Assembly (NCBI RefSeq): GCF_008386635.1
Contig: NZ_VUOE01000002.1
Span: 1,253,666-1,317,665 of the forward strand
Reading direction: 5' to 3'
Length of the DNA stretch: 64,000 nt
Source: Maribacter flavus
Lineage (GTDB): Bacteria > Bacteroidota > Bacteroidia > Flavobacteriales > Flavobacteriaceae
The notes beneath the pieces were generated by a model. The model worked only from the letters and a program-made list of their open reading frames with translations. It did not search any database and had not been told where the DNA came from. Positions within the stretch are counted from its first letter, which is position 1. Each line of letters begins with the position of its first letter. Positions 9,248-17,154 of the stretch are shown here, piece by piece. The position numbers and the translations under genes are program-made.

Positions 9248-9880
9248 TTATGCTTTTATTTGAGAGAATATGTAATACATTTCGGTTGCAATTTGCTCAC
9301 TACGTTCTATATACTTTTGAGCTTGTTGTGGTGTATTGTCGAATGCTTTTGGATCTTCAAACATAATTGGGATGCGCTTTTCTGCTCCTGGAACAAAAGG
9401 ACAGGCTTCGCTGGCGGAATCGCAGGTCATAATGGCAATAAAGGCTGATTTTGGGTTAAAGTCATCATCCAGTTTTTTAGAAAATCCAATTACGGGCAGT
9501 TCATTTTCAGCATATTTTATAGCATACACGGAATTGTTGGTGTCTGAAAGTTTTAGGATTTCAAACCCTTGTTTTTTTAACGTTTCTGCCACCATAGGAA
9601 AAAAGGCTGTTGCTTCCGTACCTCCCGAATAACATGTTACCTTATTAATATTGAAATACGATGCCAATGTTTGCGCCCAAACTTGGGATAAATGGCTTCT
9701 ACGCGAATTATGCGTACAGATGAAGTTGATTCGGATTTCTTGACCTCCCAAAACTTTTGATTGTATAATATCTACTAGCGGTTGTAAAATTGCTTTTCGC
9801 TCTTCGGAAATGGTCGCGGGATCTAAATTCTTGATTGTCTTTTCAATTTCCGGAAACACGGTTGACTGCTTTGTCATCAT
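9248..9880 (-). CDS. arsC: Arsenate reductase of the low-molecular-weight phosphatase type
   Basis: 210 residues. [18 protein letters not shown] holds the C-x5-R phosphate-binding loop (Cys55, Arg61). A later block with DCDS-like [15 protein letters not shown] (about 152-166) carries two further cysteines, as needed for the relay in thioredoxin-type arsenate reductases. It should reduce As(V) to As(III) in the cytoplasm for export by the adjacent ACR3. The N-terminal extension of about 48 residues ([15 protein letters not shown]) is normal for the Bacteroidota branch. An inactive paralogue lies two genes upstream. Confidence 0.85.
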   Translation of the reverse strand: MMTKQSTVFPEIEKTIKNLDPATISEERKAILQPLVDIIQSKVLGGQEIRINFICTHNSRRSHLSQVWAQTLASYFNINKVTCYSGGTEATAFFPMVAETLKKQGFEILKLSDTNNSVYAIKYAENELPVIGFSKKLDDDFNPKSAFIAIMTCDSASEACPFVPGAEKRIPIMFEDPKAFDNTPQQAQKYIERSEQIATEMYYIFSQIKA

Positions 9881-9900
9881 TTTTTGGTTCTATATATTGG

Positions 9901-10368
9901 TTAACAGCAGTTTCCATCTGGGGTACAACAAGGTTCTGCGTCCACTACTGGTAAGTTGAATTTTGGATTTTCGGTATGGATGCCACATTTATCCCTAGCA
10001 AGACAATCGGTCTGCTTGGAAGTGAGCAGGAAATATTTACCATCGAATTCCAGACCAAACTTCCCTATGGTCTCCCCTTGGTATTCTACCTCAATTTCCA
10101 AATCTTCAATACCTAAAACTTTTTCTGAAAGTTCAATGATATTGAGTAGTTTTTCCGGATGTATCCTATGGTCATAATCATCAGCGTTCCAAAGTTGAAA
10201 ATTGGCAACTTCCTCATTACGTACAGTCCCGCCACAGTCTATAAAGTGTTTGGTAATCCTGCCAACTTCAGTAACGTGAAAATGGCTGGGGACTAAATCG
10301 CCATTGGGTAGCTTAAAAGCAATTCTGTCCAATTGGGTAAGCTGTTCTTTAATTTGTGATAGTTTCAT
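9901..10368 (-). CDS. DUF6428-family protein of ars operons
   Basis: 155 residues, soluble. The N-terminus (IKEQLTQLDRIAFKLPNG) and HFHVTEVGRITKHFIDCGG match the small DUF6428 protein that travels with ars genes in Bacteroidota. The C-terminus is cysteine-rich, with CLARDKC and a final CCTPDGNCC, which could bind As(III) or another thiophilic metal. Whether it is a chaperone or sensor is unknown. The start overlaps the end of the upstream decayed phosphatase gene by 4 bases (10365-10368), and 20 bases separate its stop from the reductase gene. Confidence 0.75.
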   Translation of the reverse strand: MKLSQIKEQLTQLDRIAFKLPNGDLVPSHFHVTEVGRITKHFIDCGGTVRNEEVANFQLWNADDYDHRIHPEKLLNIIELSEKVLGIEDLEIEVEYQGETIGKFGLEFDGKYFLLTSKQTDCLARDKCGIHTENPKFNLPVVDAEPCCTPDGNCC

Positions 10369-11009
10369 AATTCCTTTTGTTTTTGTGATTGGGTCAAATA
10401 ATCGATTCTAGAAGCTACGTAGAGCATTTCTTTGGCTATGGTTTCAGGAGAATCTAGGGGAACATATACTTGCATTGGATCATCCCCCATTTCCAAATTA
10501 TCTTCTACGAAAACCTTTAAACTTTTTTCCAAATTTCTAAGGGAACTTAAGTCCTTATAGTATACATTCCAACTATCGGACCCAAAATTGATAGTATATG
10601 AGTATAGCTTCTTGTCGCTCGCATTACTTACCTTGAAGCCATGCTGTTTAAGCGTTGCCAACGCATGTAAGGGCTCGTTTGCAACCTTGATTCCAGCAGA
10701 TTGAATGTTGTAACCCCCAAGCTCATACTTTATTAAACCCGTTTTCAGCCAAATAGCAGCGAGTTGGCTCTTTGTTTTGTTATTGCTGTCTATGAAAACA
10801 AGGCCCGTGTTTTCATTAACCCTGTTTTCCTTATAAATCCTTGAGGCCAATTGGTCAAGCTAAATTTTCCTTTCCTGTTCTATACTGGAAAAACTTGTTT
10901 CAATGGGAACTATCGATTTCAAGATCTTAATTCTTAGTTTTTGAGAATGTAGTGCTTGCTGAGAGAGAATCAGCATTATAGACATGACTAAAATTCCTTT
11001 GGTTTTCAT
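10365..11009 (-). pseudogene. Decayed, secreted-type paralogue of the arsenate reductase, catalytic residues lost
   Basis: Reading from ATG at 11009 gives a signal peptide (MKTKGILVMSIMLILSQQ), then a short linker, then an in-frame TAG at 10860-10862; the frame continues open for 161 codons (a TTG at 10850 could restart it). The open part aligns with the arsC product: FIDSNNKTKSQLAAIW against [16 protein letters not shown], then S-A-G and LKQHGF. The nucleophilic Cys is Asp and the loop Arg is Lys, so phosphatase or reductase activity is excluded. Because the downstream frame stays open and overlaps the next gene by 4 bases, it may be a translated pseudoenzyme rather than dead DNA. Confidence 0.7.
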
Positions 11010-11028
11010 AATGACATTAATCTATTTG

Positions 11029-11042
11029 TTTATTGCAATAAA
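11029..11042. promoter_or_regulatory. Palindrome, probable second ArsR-type operator
   Basis: TTTATTGCAATAAA is a perfect 14-base palindrome between arsR and the next gene of the operon. It shares the core ATTGCAATA with the arsR promoter region (11402-11432), so the same regulator could bind both. A flanking pair ATTAATC / GATTAAT widens the symmetry. Confidence 0.45.
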
Positions 11043-11065
11043 ACGATTAATTGATGTAAATTTTT

Positions 11066-11398
11066 TTAGCAGCAGTCTTCATTCTCGGGAAGGTCCTGGT
11101 TTAGAAAATCCTCCATAACTGATTTCATCGCCGTCCAATTATCCTTGTCGATACAATAGCATACACTTGTTCCCTCGACATTGCCCTTGACCAATCCCAA
11201 GTTCCTCAGCTCCTTAAGGTGTTGTGATATCGTTGGCTGGGCCAAACCAATTTCATCGACCAGACTCCCGCAGTAACAACTGTCCATTTTGAACAATTGT
11301 TGCAGAATAGCAACACGCGCCGGATGCCCAAAGGCCTTGGCGAATATCGCAATTTGATTCTGGTGATCAGTGAATATTTCTGTTTTGGCGAGTCCCAT
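11066..11398 (-). CDS. arsR: ArsR-family metalloregulator
   Basis: 110 residues with a winged helix-turn-helix: HPARVAILQQLF, then LVDEIGLAQPTISQHLKELRNLGLV (recognition helix about 55-70) and a beta-wing. Cysteines in SCYCGSL (about 40-46), CYC after the wing and the terminal CC can form the As(III) site. Family knowledge: it represses the operon and releases DNA when arsenite binds. It is the first gene of the leftward ars operon. A near-perfect inverted repeat sits directly upstream of its start. Confidence 0.9.
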   Translation of the reverse strand: MGLAKTEIFTDHQNQIAIFAKAFGHPARVAILQQLFKMDSCYCGSLVDEIGLAQPTISQHLKELRNLGLVKGNVEGTSVCYCIDKDNWTAMKSVMEDFLNQDLPENEDCC

Positions 11399-11401
11399 TC
11401 C

Positions 11402-11432
11402 TATTATTTAATTGCAATATTACAATTAATAA
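11402..11432. promoter_or_regulatory. Probable ArsR operator in the arsR promoter
   Basis: AATTG-N8-CAATT (11410-11427) is extended on both sides by ATTATTT / AATAAT to give a nearly perfect inverted repeat of about 31 bases, starting 4 bases upstream of the arsR start codon. On the transcribed strand TAATATTG resembles the Bacteroidota -7 box TAnnTTTG, so repressor and sigma factor would compete. Confidence 0.55.
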
Positions 11433-11809
11433 TCATCTCCCACATCAATTTTAACATAATTTACCAGGCATATAGCAAAATTTTAAATTTTTCAGAAACG
11501 TCCCTTTGTTGTTTCTTTATATTCATCCAGTGGATTGACAATTTTCAGGGCAGAACGTATTGAAAAAGTTAGATTCAGATGGAGGCTAAACTCATTTCGG
11601 ATAGTCTTATAAACACTAGTTGTTTTTTAAATTTGACTAGTGGGACGTCGAGAAAAGTAGAAATCAAAAAGTGCCGATAATGCTTCCTTAAACGAAATTA
11701 TAAAATGGATAGGGTCTTATGTGTGGATATCATCTTTTAGTACCAGATTCTTCTTTTAATCCATCATTTTAATCCCGACCTTTACCTTATAGCCTACAAA
11801 CAAGTAAGA
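11433..11809. other. Divergent intergenic region between arsR and the sensor kinase
   Basis: About 380 A/T-rich bases with no gene that I can support. ACTAGT occurs twice (about 11614 and 11636) around a T/A-rich spacer. The right end should hold the promoter of the kinase gene at 11810; no clear TAnnTTTG box was seen. Confidence 0.35.
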
Positions 11810-12898
11810 ATGAATTCGGTAGAAGCCAAACTAAAGGAGCGAGTAAAGGAACTTACCTGTCTTTATGAGGTAACATCCATAATCGTGAATTCCGACTATG
11901 ATCAGTTGGAAGCATCTCTAGAGGCGATTACCTATTGCCTAAAAAGAGGTTGGCAATTTGTAGAAGATACCGAGGCCCACATAAAGGTCAACGGATACGA
12001 AGCCCAGACAGAGGGTTATGGTTCCGATAGGGTAAGCCTGAGTGCCGATATCAAGATTTTTAATTCCGTGGAAGGTCAAGTTACGGTCGGGTATCCATCA
12101 TCAAAATATACATTGGAAGATTTTTTGGAAGAGGAGCGGACCTTATTGCACAATGTCAGCCTTGCAGTGGGGAACCTTATGGAGCGCAAGCAGATTCGTG
12201 ACAACGAGATTGCCACCCGAAAGCAAATGGAGCGGGCCGACCGTTTGCATATACTGGGAGAGATAACCGCAGGAATAGCCCATGAACTCAATACGCCTTT
12301 GGCAAACATTCTTGGCTTTGCAGAATTATTACAAGAAAGCATTGTAGACCCAGATACTTCCCGTGATCTTCAAAAAATCATGGATAATGCCATTTTTAGC
12401 CGTGAAATAGTCAAAAAACTGATGTTTTTTGCCTGTGAGATGCCTCGTGAAATGAGTTCGATTGAATTGGTCCCAGCAATCGAAAACGTACTTAAACTAT
12501 TGAAGCCCCAATTAAGGGCAAAGAAAATAGAAATCAGTACCTCCTTCGACGACAGAACCTTAAGGCTAAGAGCTGATACGGTCCAATTGACCCAAGTATT
12601 GTTCAATCTAATCATGAACGCCGTTTTTTATTCTCCAGAGAAAGGGCGTATCCTAGTACAAGTTCTTCATTATGAAGGGAAAATCAGAATACGCATTGCC
12701 GACGAGGGATCGGGTATACCAGCAGAAAACGCTGATAAGGTCTTTGAACCTTTTTTTACTACCAAGCCAGTAGGTGAAGGTTCTGGCCTTGGTCTTAGTG
12801 TAGTACACGGTATCATTACCAGCCATAAAGGCACCATTTCCCATAGTCCCAATGAACCAAAGGGAACCGTTTTTACCATTGATTTTCCTAAATTGTAA
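11810..12898 (+). CDS. Cytoplasmic sensor histidine kinase (NtrB-like)
   Basis: 362 residues without a membrane span. Residues 1-125 form a small GAF/PAS-like sensor part; a HisKA block follows with GIAHELNTPLANILGFAELL (phospho-accepting His158). The HATPase part shows the N box (FNLIMNAVFYSP, about 270), G1 box DEGSGIP and G2 box GEGSGLGLSVV. It ends 2 bases before the sigma-54 response regulator gene, so the two form a cognate pair. The input signal is unknown. The absence of transmembrane helices argues for an intracellular signal or a partner receptor, possibly the membrane four-helix protein encoded at 14909. Confidence 0.85.
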   Translation: MNSVEAKLKERVKELTCLYEVTSIIVNSDYDQLEASLEAITYCLKRGWQFVEDTEAHIKVNGYEAQTEGYGSDRVSLSADIKIFNSVEGQVTVGYPSSKYTLEDFLEEERTLLHNVSLAVGNLMERKQIRDNEIATRKQMERADRLHILGEITAGIAHELNTPLANILGFAELLQESIVDPDTSRDLQKIMDNAIFSREIVKKLMFFACEMPREMSSIELVPAIENVLKLLKPQLRAKKIEISTSFDDRTLRLRADTVQLTQVLFNLIMNAVFYSPEKGRILVQVLHYEGKIRIRIADEGSGIPAENADKVFEPFFTTKPVGEGSGLGLSVVHGIITSHKGTISHSPNEPKGTVFTIDFPKL

Positions 12899-12900
12899 AT

Positions 12901-14226
12901 ATGGCATTGCGAAAGGAAAATATATTGATTGTAGACGATGACATTGACATCCTAGAACTATTGCAACGACACCTAAAGTCAATGGACTACCATACCTTCA
13001 AGGCCATATCGGTCAAGGAAGCCTTGTTTATCCTAAAGGATACGGAAATCGATTTACTGATTACCGATATTCAAATGCCGGAAGTCGACGGACTGCAATT
13101 ATTGAAATATGCCAATGAGCACCATCCTGATATGCCCAAGTTGGTCGTTACGGGCTATCCTTCCGTAGACGGGGTGTTGGAGGTCATCAAGTCGGGAGCG
13201 ATGGACTATCTTACCAAACCCTTTACCAAAGCAGAGCTAAAAGATAGTCTTGCCAAGGCATTTGCCCATAGACCCAAAAAAACACCTCCAAAGCCAAAAC
13301 CGGAAAATATTGACAATAATAAGTATGCGGACATGGTGGGTGAATCAGATGCCTTCCATAATGTGACCAATATTGTCGAACGGGTCAAGGATAACAAGGC
13401 CACAATACTGATTAGGGGAGAGAGTGGTACAGGAAAGGAACTTGTTGCCAGGGCCATTCATTATTCTGGTAAATATTCCCGTGCGCCCTTTATTGCCGTG
13501 AACTGTGGAGCGATTCCCGAAAACCTCCAGGAGGCGGAACTTTTCGGTTACAAAAAAGGGGCGTTCACAGGGGCCAATGAAGACCGAAATGGCTTCTTTC
13601 AGGCCGCCGAGGGCGGTACGTTATTTTTGGATGAGATCGGCACAGCTTCACTGACCGTGCAAACAAAACTATTGAGGGCTTTACAGGAAAAGGAGATTAC
13701 AAAAGTAGGGTCACAGAAAGCGCAAAAAGTGGATATTCGCATTATAGCCGCTACCAATGCAGATCTAATAGAGGAAATTAAAAAGAATACCTTTCGTGAA
13801 GATCTGTATTATCGCCTAACGGTAGTCGAAATCAATGTGCCGCCGTTGCGTGAACGCAAATCCGATATTCCGCTTTTGGTAGAGAAATTTTTGAGAAAAT
13901 ATGGGGTCGAGTACAAGGATCGCTTATTGCGAATCGCACCCGAAGCACTTCAGGTATTGGAACGCTATTACTGGCCGGGCAATATCAGGGAACTGGAGAA
14001 TATCATACAACGGGCCATTATTATGTCAGATGGCATTATAGGGGTAAAAGACCTTCCGGATTTATTGAAATATCAGATAGAGTTTCCCGAAAGGGGCTTC
14101 GTACCATTAAGGGAAATGGAAAAAGAATACGTAAAGAGAGTATTGGCACACACCCAGGGCAACAAAAGTAAAGCCGCCGAAATTCTTCAAATAGACCGCA
14201 AGACATTACGTGATAAACTTTCTTAA
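12901..14226 (+). CDS. Sigma-54-dependent response regulator (NtrC family)
   Basis: 441 residues with the full three-domain layout. The receiver has DDD near residues 12-14, phospho-acceptor Asp56 in LITDIQMP, and Lys in YLTKPF. The AAA+ domain shows Walker A GESGTGKE (about 172-179), the sigma-54 contact loop GAFTGA (about 219-224), Walker B GGTLFLDEIG and the arginine-finger region. A Fis-type helix-turn-helix (GNKSKAAEILQIDRKTL) ends the protein. It should activate RpoN promoters when phosphorylated by the kinase encoded just upstream. A -24/-12 promoter lies about 105 bases after its stop. Confidence 0.93.
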   Translation: MALRKENILIVDDDIDILELLQRHLKSMDYHTFKAISVKEALFILKDTEIDLLITDIQMPEVDGLQLLKYANEHHPDMPKLVVTGYPSVDGVLEVIKSGAMDYLTKPFTKAELKDSLAKAFAHRPKKTPPKPKPENIDNNKYADMVGESDAFHNVTNIVERVKDNKATILIRGESGTGKELVARAIHYSGKYSRAPFIAVNCGAIPENLQEAELFGYKKGAFTGANEDRNGFFQAAEGGTLFLDEIGTASLTVQTKLLRALQEKEITKVGSQKAQKVDIRIIAATNADLIEEIKKNTFREDLYYRLTVVEINVPPLRERKSDIPLLVEKFLRKYGVEYKDRLLRIAPEALQVLERYYWPGNIRELENIIQRAIIMSDGIIGVKDLPDLLKYQIEFPERGFVPLREMEKEYVKRVLAHTQGNKSKAAEILQIDRKTLRDKLS

Positions 14227-14235
14227 TAGTGTTCG

Positions 14236-14261
14236 GTTTTTCCCCAACTGGGGAATTTTTC
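14236..14261 (+). terminator. Terminator after the response regulator
   Basis: TTCCCC-AACT-GGGGAA forms a compact G/C stem (14240-14255) followed by TTTTT, 10 bases after the regulator stop. It separates the two-component genes from the sigma-54-driven gene. Confidence 0.6.
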
Positions 14262-14331
14262 CTCACTTTTAAAAATCCCTCTTTAAAAAAAATCAATTTT
14301 ATATACCTGATATTCAGTTATATGATTTTTT

Positions 14332-14347
14332 TGGCACGGCTGTTTCT
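14332..14347 (+). promoter_or_regulatory. Sigma-54 (-24/-12) promoter
   Basis: TGGCAC-N5-TTTCT at 14332-14347 fits the RpoN consensus TGGCAC-N5-TTGCW: the -24 element is exact, and the -12 element has T in place of the G of GC. It lies about 70 bases before the start of the small secreted protein gene and directly after the gene for a sigma-54 activator, so autoregulated local control is likely. Confidence 0.6.
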
Positions 14348-14414
14348 ATTTAGGGGCATAGCGTTTGCCTTTTAATGTGTGAATTTAATCAGTAACCTTT
14401 AAAAGTAAATAGTT

Positions 14415-14777
14415 ATGATAAAGTATGTATTTGCCCTCATGTTTTCAGTAAGTGTGTTGAACGCTCAAGTGAGCGATGAACAAACAAGGATAGACGTTAA
14501 AGTAGGTGATGTATTTGAGATAGGGAAACCCGAAACCAACAAATACAAGCACATTGAATTTCCTAGAGCAAATTTCATCATTAAGAGAGGCGGTATCGCC
14601 AATTACAAGAGTGTATTGGGAGAGAAAGTCGTTGTAAGCTCTATTAAAGAAAAAAGGAACGGCACCACAGAAGTAAGGATAAAGAAAGTCGACGGCCACC
14701 GCTTTTTTGGAAGCCATCCTTCCGTTACCGTCGATATTGACGAAGCCCTCAATTCTGGTGAGTTGATGACAAAATAA
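14415..14777 (+). CDS. Small secreted protein, likely sigma-54-controlled
   Basis: 120 residues. MIKYVFALMFSVSVLNAQ is a short signal peptide with cleavage after NAQ, so the mature protein (about 100 residues) is periplasmic or exported. The mature part is basic and beta-rich (VKVGDVFEIGKPE, then VVVSSIKEKRNGTTEVRIKK), without cysteines. I do not recognise a named family. It follows a -24/-12 promoter and is bracketed by terminators (14236-14261 and 14799-14850), so it is a one-gene unit, probably the main local output of the neighbouring kinase/regulator pair. Confidence 0.7.
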   Translation: MIKYVFALMFSVSVLNAQVSDEQTRIDVKVGDVFEIGKPETNKYKHIEFPRANFIIKRGGIANYKSVLGEKVVVSSIKEKRNGTTEVRIKKVDGHRFFGSHPSVTVDIDEALNSGELMTK

Positions 14778-14798
14778 TCATTTTGGTTGGTTGATGGG

Positions 14799-14850
14799 AT
14801 CCACCTGTTCAGGTTACTCGAGTGGGAATAGCCGTCAGGTGGATTTTTTA
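14799..14850 (+). terminator. Terminator after the small secreted protein
   Basis: ATCCACCTG (14799-14807) pairs with CAGGTGGAT (14836-14844), followed by a T-run. The loop is long (28 bases). Because the structure ends at about 14850, it argues that the next gene starts at 14909 and not at the upstream in-frame codon at 14822. Confidence 0.6.
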
Positions 14851-14908
14851 TCTGGGGAAAATCTTATTCACGTATCTAAATAGATGTAAGAAACTTAAAA
14901 TAGAGACC

Positions 14909-15514
14909 ATGTTCGCGAAGCTTTCCATACCCCAACGGTTACATGCAGGGCTTATCCTTGTTATGGCGTTCCTTCTGGTACTAGGTTCCAACCGATTGGA
15001 CAAAAAACATTTTGAAACGGTACAGAATACCGTAAACTCCGTCTACAAAGACCGAGTGATGGTACAGGATTTCATATATCAACTGAACAACATTTTTCAT
15101 ACTAAAGAGCTTGAACTGACCAGAACAGGACAGTTTACCATGGACGACCATCAAAATGGAAAGATAAGACAGTTGTTGGACGATTTTGCAATGACCGAGC
15201 TTACTGCCAAAGAGTCCAATCTATTGTATGATCTTGATAATACCTATCAAACCTTGATCAAGGTAAAAGAAACCGATAACGGTATGGCAATAGAAAAAAC
15301 GGCACTGGTCAGTAAACAGTTTGATGAAATTCAAACAAAGTTGGATGGTTTGGCCCAAATTCAATTGAACGAAAGCGGTCAATTGACCCAACTTTCCAAC
15401 AAGTCCTTGGGCATGAACTCGCTAATGTCAAATTTGGAAATCGCCTTTTTGATAGTAATTGGGATATTGATGCTGGCACTCATATTTTATCCGGGTAAAA
15501 GCCCCATATACTAA
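14909..15514 (+). CDS. Membrane protein with MCP-type four-helix-bundle sensor domain
   Basis: About 201 residues from ATG 14909 (MFAKLSIPQRLHAG). Spans at about 14-31 and 175-196 flank a periplasmic helical domain of about 140 residues, the layout of the 4HB_MCP ligand-binding domain of chemoreceptors. No HAMP or signalling domain follows; the chain stops 6 residues after the second span. It may act as a detached receptor for a cytoplasmic partner such as the kinase at 11810. I chose the start because a terminator hairpin occupies 14799-14850 and the segment before Met30 is not typical protein sequence. Confidence 0.65.
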   Translation: MFAKLSIPQRLHAGLILVMAFLLVLGSNRLDKKHFETVQNTVNSVYKDRVMVQDFIYQLNNIFHTKELELTRTGQFTMDDHQNGKIRQLLDDFAMTELTAKESNLLYDLDNTYQTLIKVKETDNGMAIEKTALVSKQFDEIQTKLDGLAQIQLNESGQLTQLSNKSLGMNSLMSNLEIAFLIVIGILMLALIFYPGKSPIY

Positions 15515-15546
15515 AATCAAATTGTGGATAATGGAATCAAGACACA

Positions 15547-15966
15547 ATGGGTAAGAACGTTCTAATAGTTGAGCAAAAGGAGTATGTTCTGATAAAGCGG
15601 GCCATCAACCTTTCGACCTTTATTCAAGACATGACCTTGAAAGCAATTTTGGAAAGATATTCGGTTGCTTTGGAAACCGCCAAAATTATCTCCGAGAGTG
15701 ATATGCCAAAGAATATAATACGAATCAATTCAAAGGTTACTATCGAATACCCAGATGGCAAATTGGAAACGTTTCAATTGGCATTACCTTCAGAGTTGGG
15801 CATTAACCAAAACAAGTTATCCATTTTTACGGACAAAGGAGCATTGGTCTTTGGGCGGATGGAAGGTATAAGTATCAATAGTACCTCCATGCAAACCTCG
15901 GAAAGATTTATAATAAAGGAGGTTAGGCAACGGAGCAATAATATTGGGTTGGATATGGTACTTTAA
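15547..15966 (+). CDS. GreA/GreB C-terminal domain or Rnk-like protein
   Basis: 139 residues. INSKVTIEYPDGKLETFQLALPSEL (about 60-84) and KGALVFGRMEG are the FKBP-like C-terminal fold shared by GreA/GreB and Rnk. The N-terminal 45 residues are too short for the Gre coiled coil that reaches the RNA polymerase active site, so it is more like Rnk, which binds RNA polymerase without transcript cleavage activity. The gene lies 32 bases after the four-helix membrane protein and probably shares its transcript. A modulatory role in transcription under stress is an inference. Confidence 0.65.
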   Translation: MGKNVLIVEQKEYVLIKRAINLSTFIQDMTLKAILERYSVALETAKIISESDMPKNIIRINSKVTIEYPDGKLETFQLALPSELGINQNKLSIFTDKGALVFGRMEGISINSTSMQTSERFIIKEVRQRSNNIGLDMVL

Positions 15967-16133
15967 ACGATCGTTTCGAGAATCGCAAAGTTCAAACTAT
16001 TAGGAGACACATAAGAAAACTCTTAATTCTCATCGTAGTTAATTGTTAAACTAAAGGGTTATTCCTATTTTGCTTTTTTATTTCTCCCCCATTTAACCTT
16101 ACTTAGTTTGAATAATCAATCTCGTTGACATTA

Positions 16134-16217
16134 ATGCCAATATTCCAGACCTCGGTACTCAAAAAATATCTTTCCCAACAGGATAATTTGCTGGTTGAAA
16201 AGGCCTACCAAGCCTAA
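16134..16217 (+). pseudogene. 27-codon remnant resembling the N-terminus of a type IIG restriction-modification enzyme
   Basis: ATG 16134 reads MPIFQTSVLKKYLSQQDNLL, then VEKAYQA and TAA. The pattern FQ-x-SVLKKYL-x-x-Q-D-x-x-x-VEKAYQ is how many Eco57I-like restriction/methyltransferase proteins of Bacteroidota begin, as I remember the family. The remaining 1000 or so residues are missing; the AraC gene starts 39 bases after the stop. It is most likely the end of a deleted restriction system. The match is short, so a profile search is needed. Confidence 0.5.
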
Positions 16218-16255
16218 ACAAACCCCAAATCCGCCGTAGAAAACGGTTGTATGCC

Positions 16256-17068
16256 ATGGACAAGGACCAAATAAGCATTTACACCAAAATAGATGGGTCT
16301 TCCACGATCAAGATAGCGCCCTTTGACGTTTCAAAAAGGTATACCAAGCCGCACAAACACAATAAATATTTGGAACTGGTCTATTTTAGTAAAGGTTCCG
16401 GGTTCCATTATGTAGATACGGTAGGCTATGCAATTACGCCTCCCATCGTTTTTTTGATTAAAAAGGACGAAGTGCACCATTGGGAAATAGATGTGGAGCC
16501 CAAAGGCTTTGTCATTATTTTCAAGGAGGCCTTTCTTAACGGCACCCTGGATAAGCGCATAAACCAACAATTGGAACAGCTCAGTAACGAACAGAGCCTA
16601 AAAATTCCCCATGACCCGCACATAGACAGTCTTTTTGAGGTACTTTGTAAGGAATATGATTCGGGCAGCGCCCTGCAACCAGATGTGGTGGAAGGTACCC
16701 TCAAGGCCCTGCTGGCAAAAATCATTGGGCATGCCAACCCAGGAAATACCGCAAACACTGGGGATAGGCTTACTAGATTCCAACTATTATTGGAGGAAAA
16801 ACTTAAGAACGATGTTACCTTTTATGCGGAAAAGCTCAACACCACGGCCCAGAACCTAACGGCCCAATGCAAGGTGCGCTATTCAAAAACAGCTTCGGAG
16901 ATCATTGCCCAAGAAATCATCAAGGAATCGAAACGTATGCTCCGCTACACCAATGCCACCATCACCGAAATCGCCTATAGCTTCGAGTTTAAGGACGTTT
17001 CCCATTTCGTAAAATACTTCAAAAGAAATACGGGAAAGACCCCTTTGCAGTTCAGGCGTAGGGAATGA
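16256..17068 (+). CDS. AraC-family transcriptional regulator
   Basis: About 270 residues from ATG 16256 (a TTG three codons earlier is possible). The N-terminal part is a cupin-like ligand domain (YTKPHKHNKYLELVYFSKG; His residues of the barrel). The C-terminal 100 residues hold two helix-turn-helix motifs: AEKLNTTAQNLTAQCK and ITEIAYSFEFKDVSHFVKYFKRNTGKTPLQFR, the classic AraC signature. It stands 86 bases upstream of the TonB-dependent receptor gene in the same direction and probably controls it. The effector is unknown. Confidence 0.88.
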   Translation: MDKDQISIYTKIDGSSTIKIAPFDVSKRYTKPHKHNKYLELVYFSKGSGFHYVDTVGYAITPPIVFLIKKDEVHHWEIDVEPKGFVIIFKEAFLNGTLDKRINQQLEQLSNEQSLKIPHDPHIDSLFEVLCKEYDSGSALQPDVVEGTLKALLAKIIGHANPGNTANTGDRLTRFQLLLEEKLKNDVTFYAEKLNTTAQNLTAQCKVRYSKTASEIIAQEIIKESKRMLRYTNATITEIAYSFEFKDVSHFVKYFKRNTGKTPLQFRRRE

Positions 17069-17154
17069 TACCGTACATTTTTTAAATAGACCACAAATGC
17101 CGCTGCCTTGGCCGTATTTTTACGTTTGGTTTTTCCTGTAAATCATACCATCCC

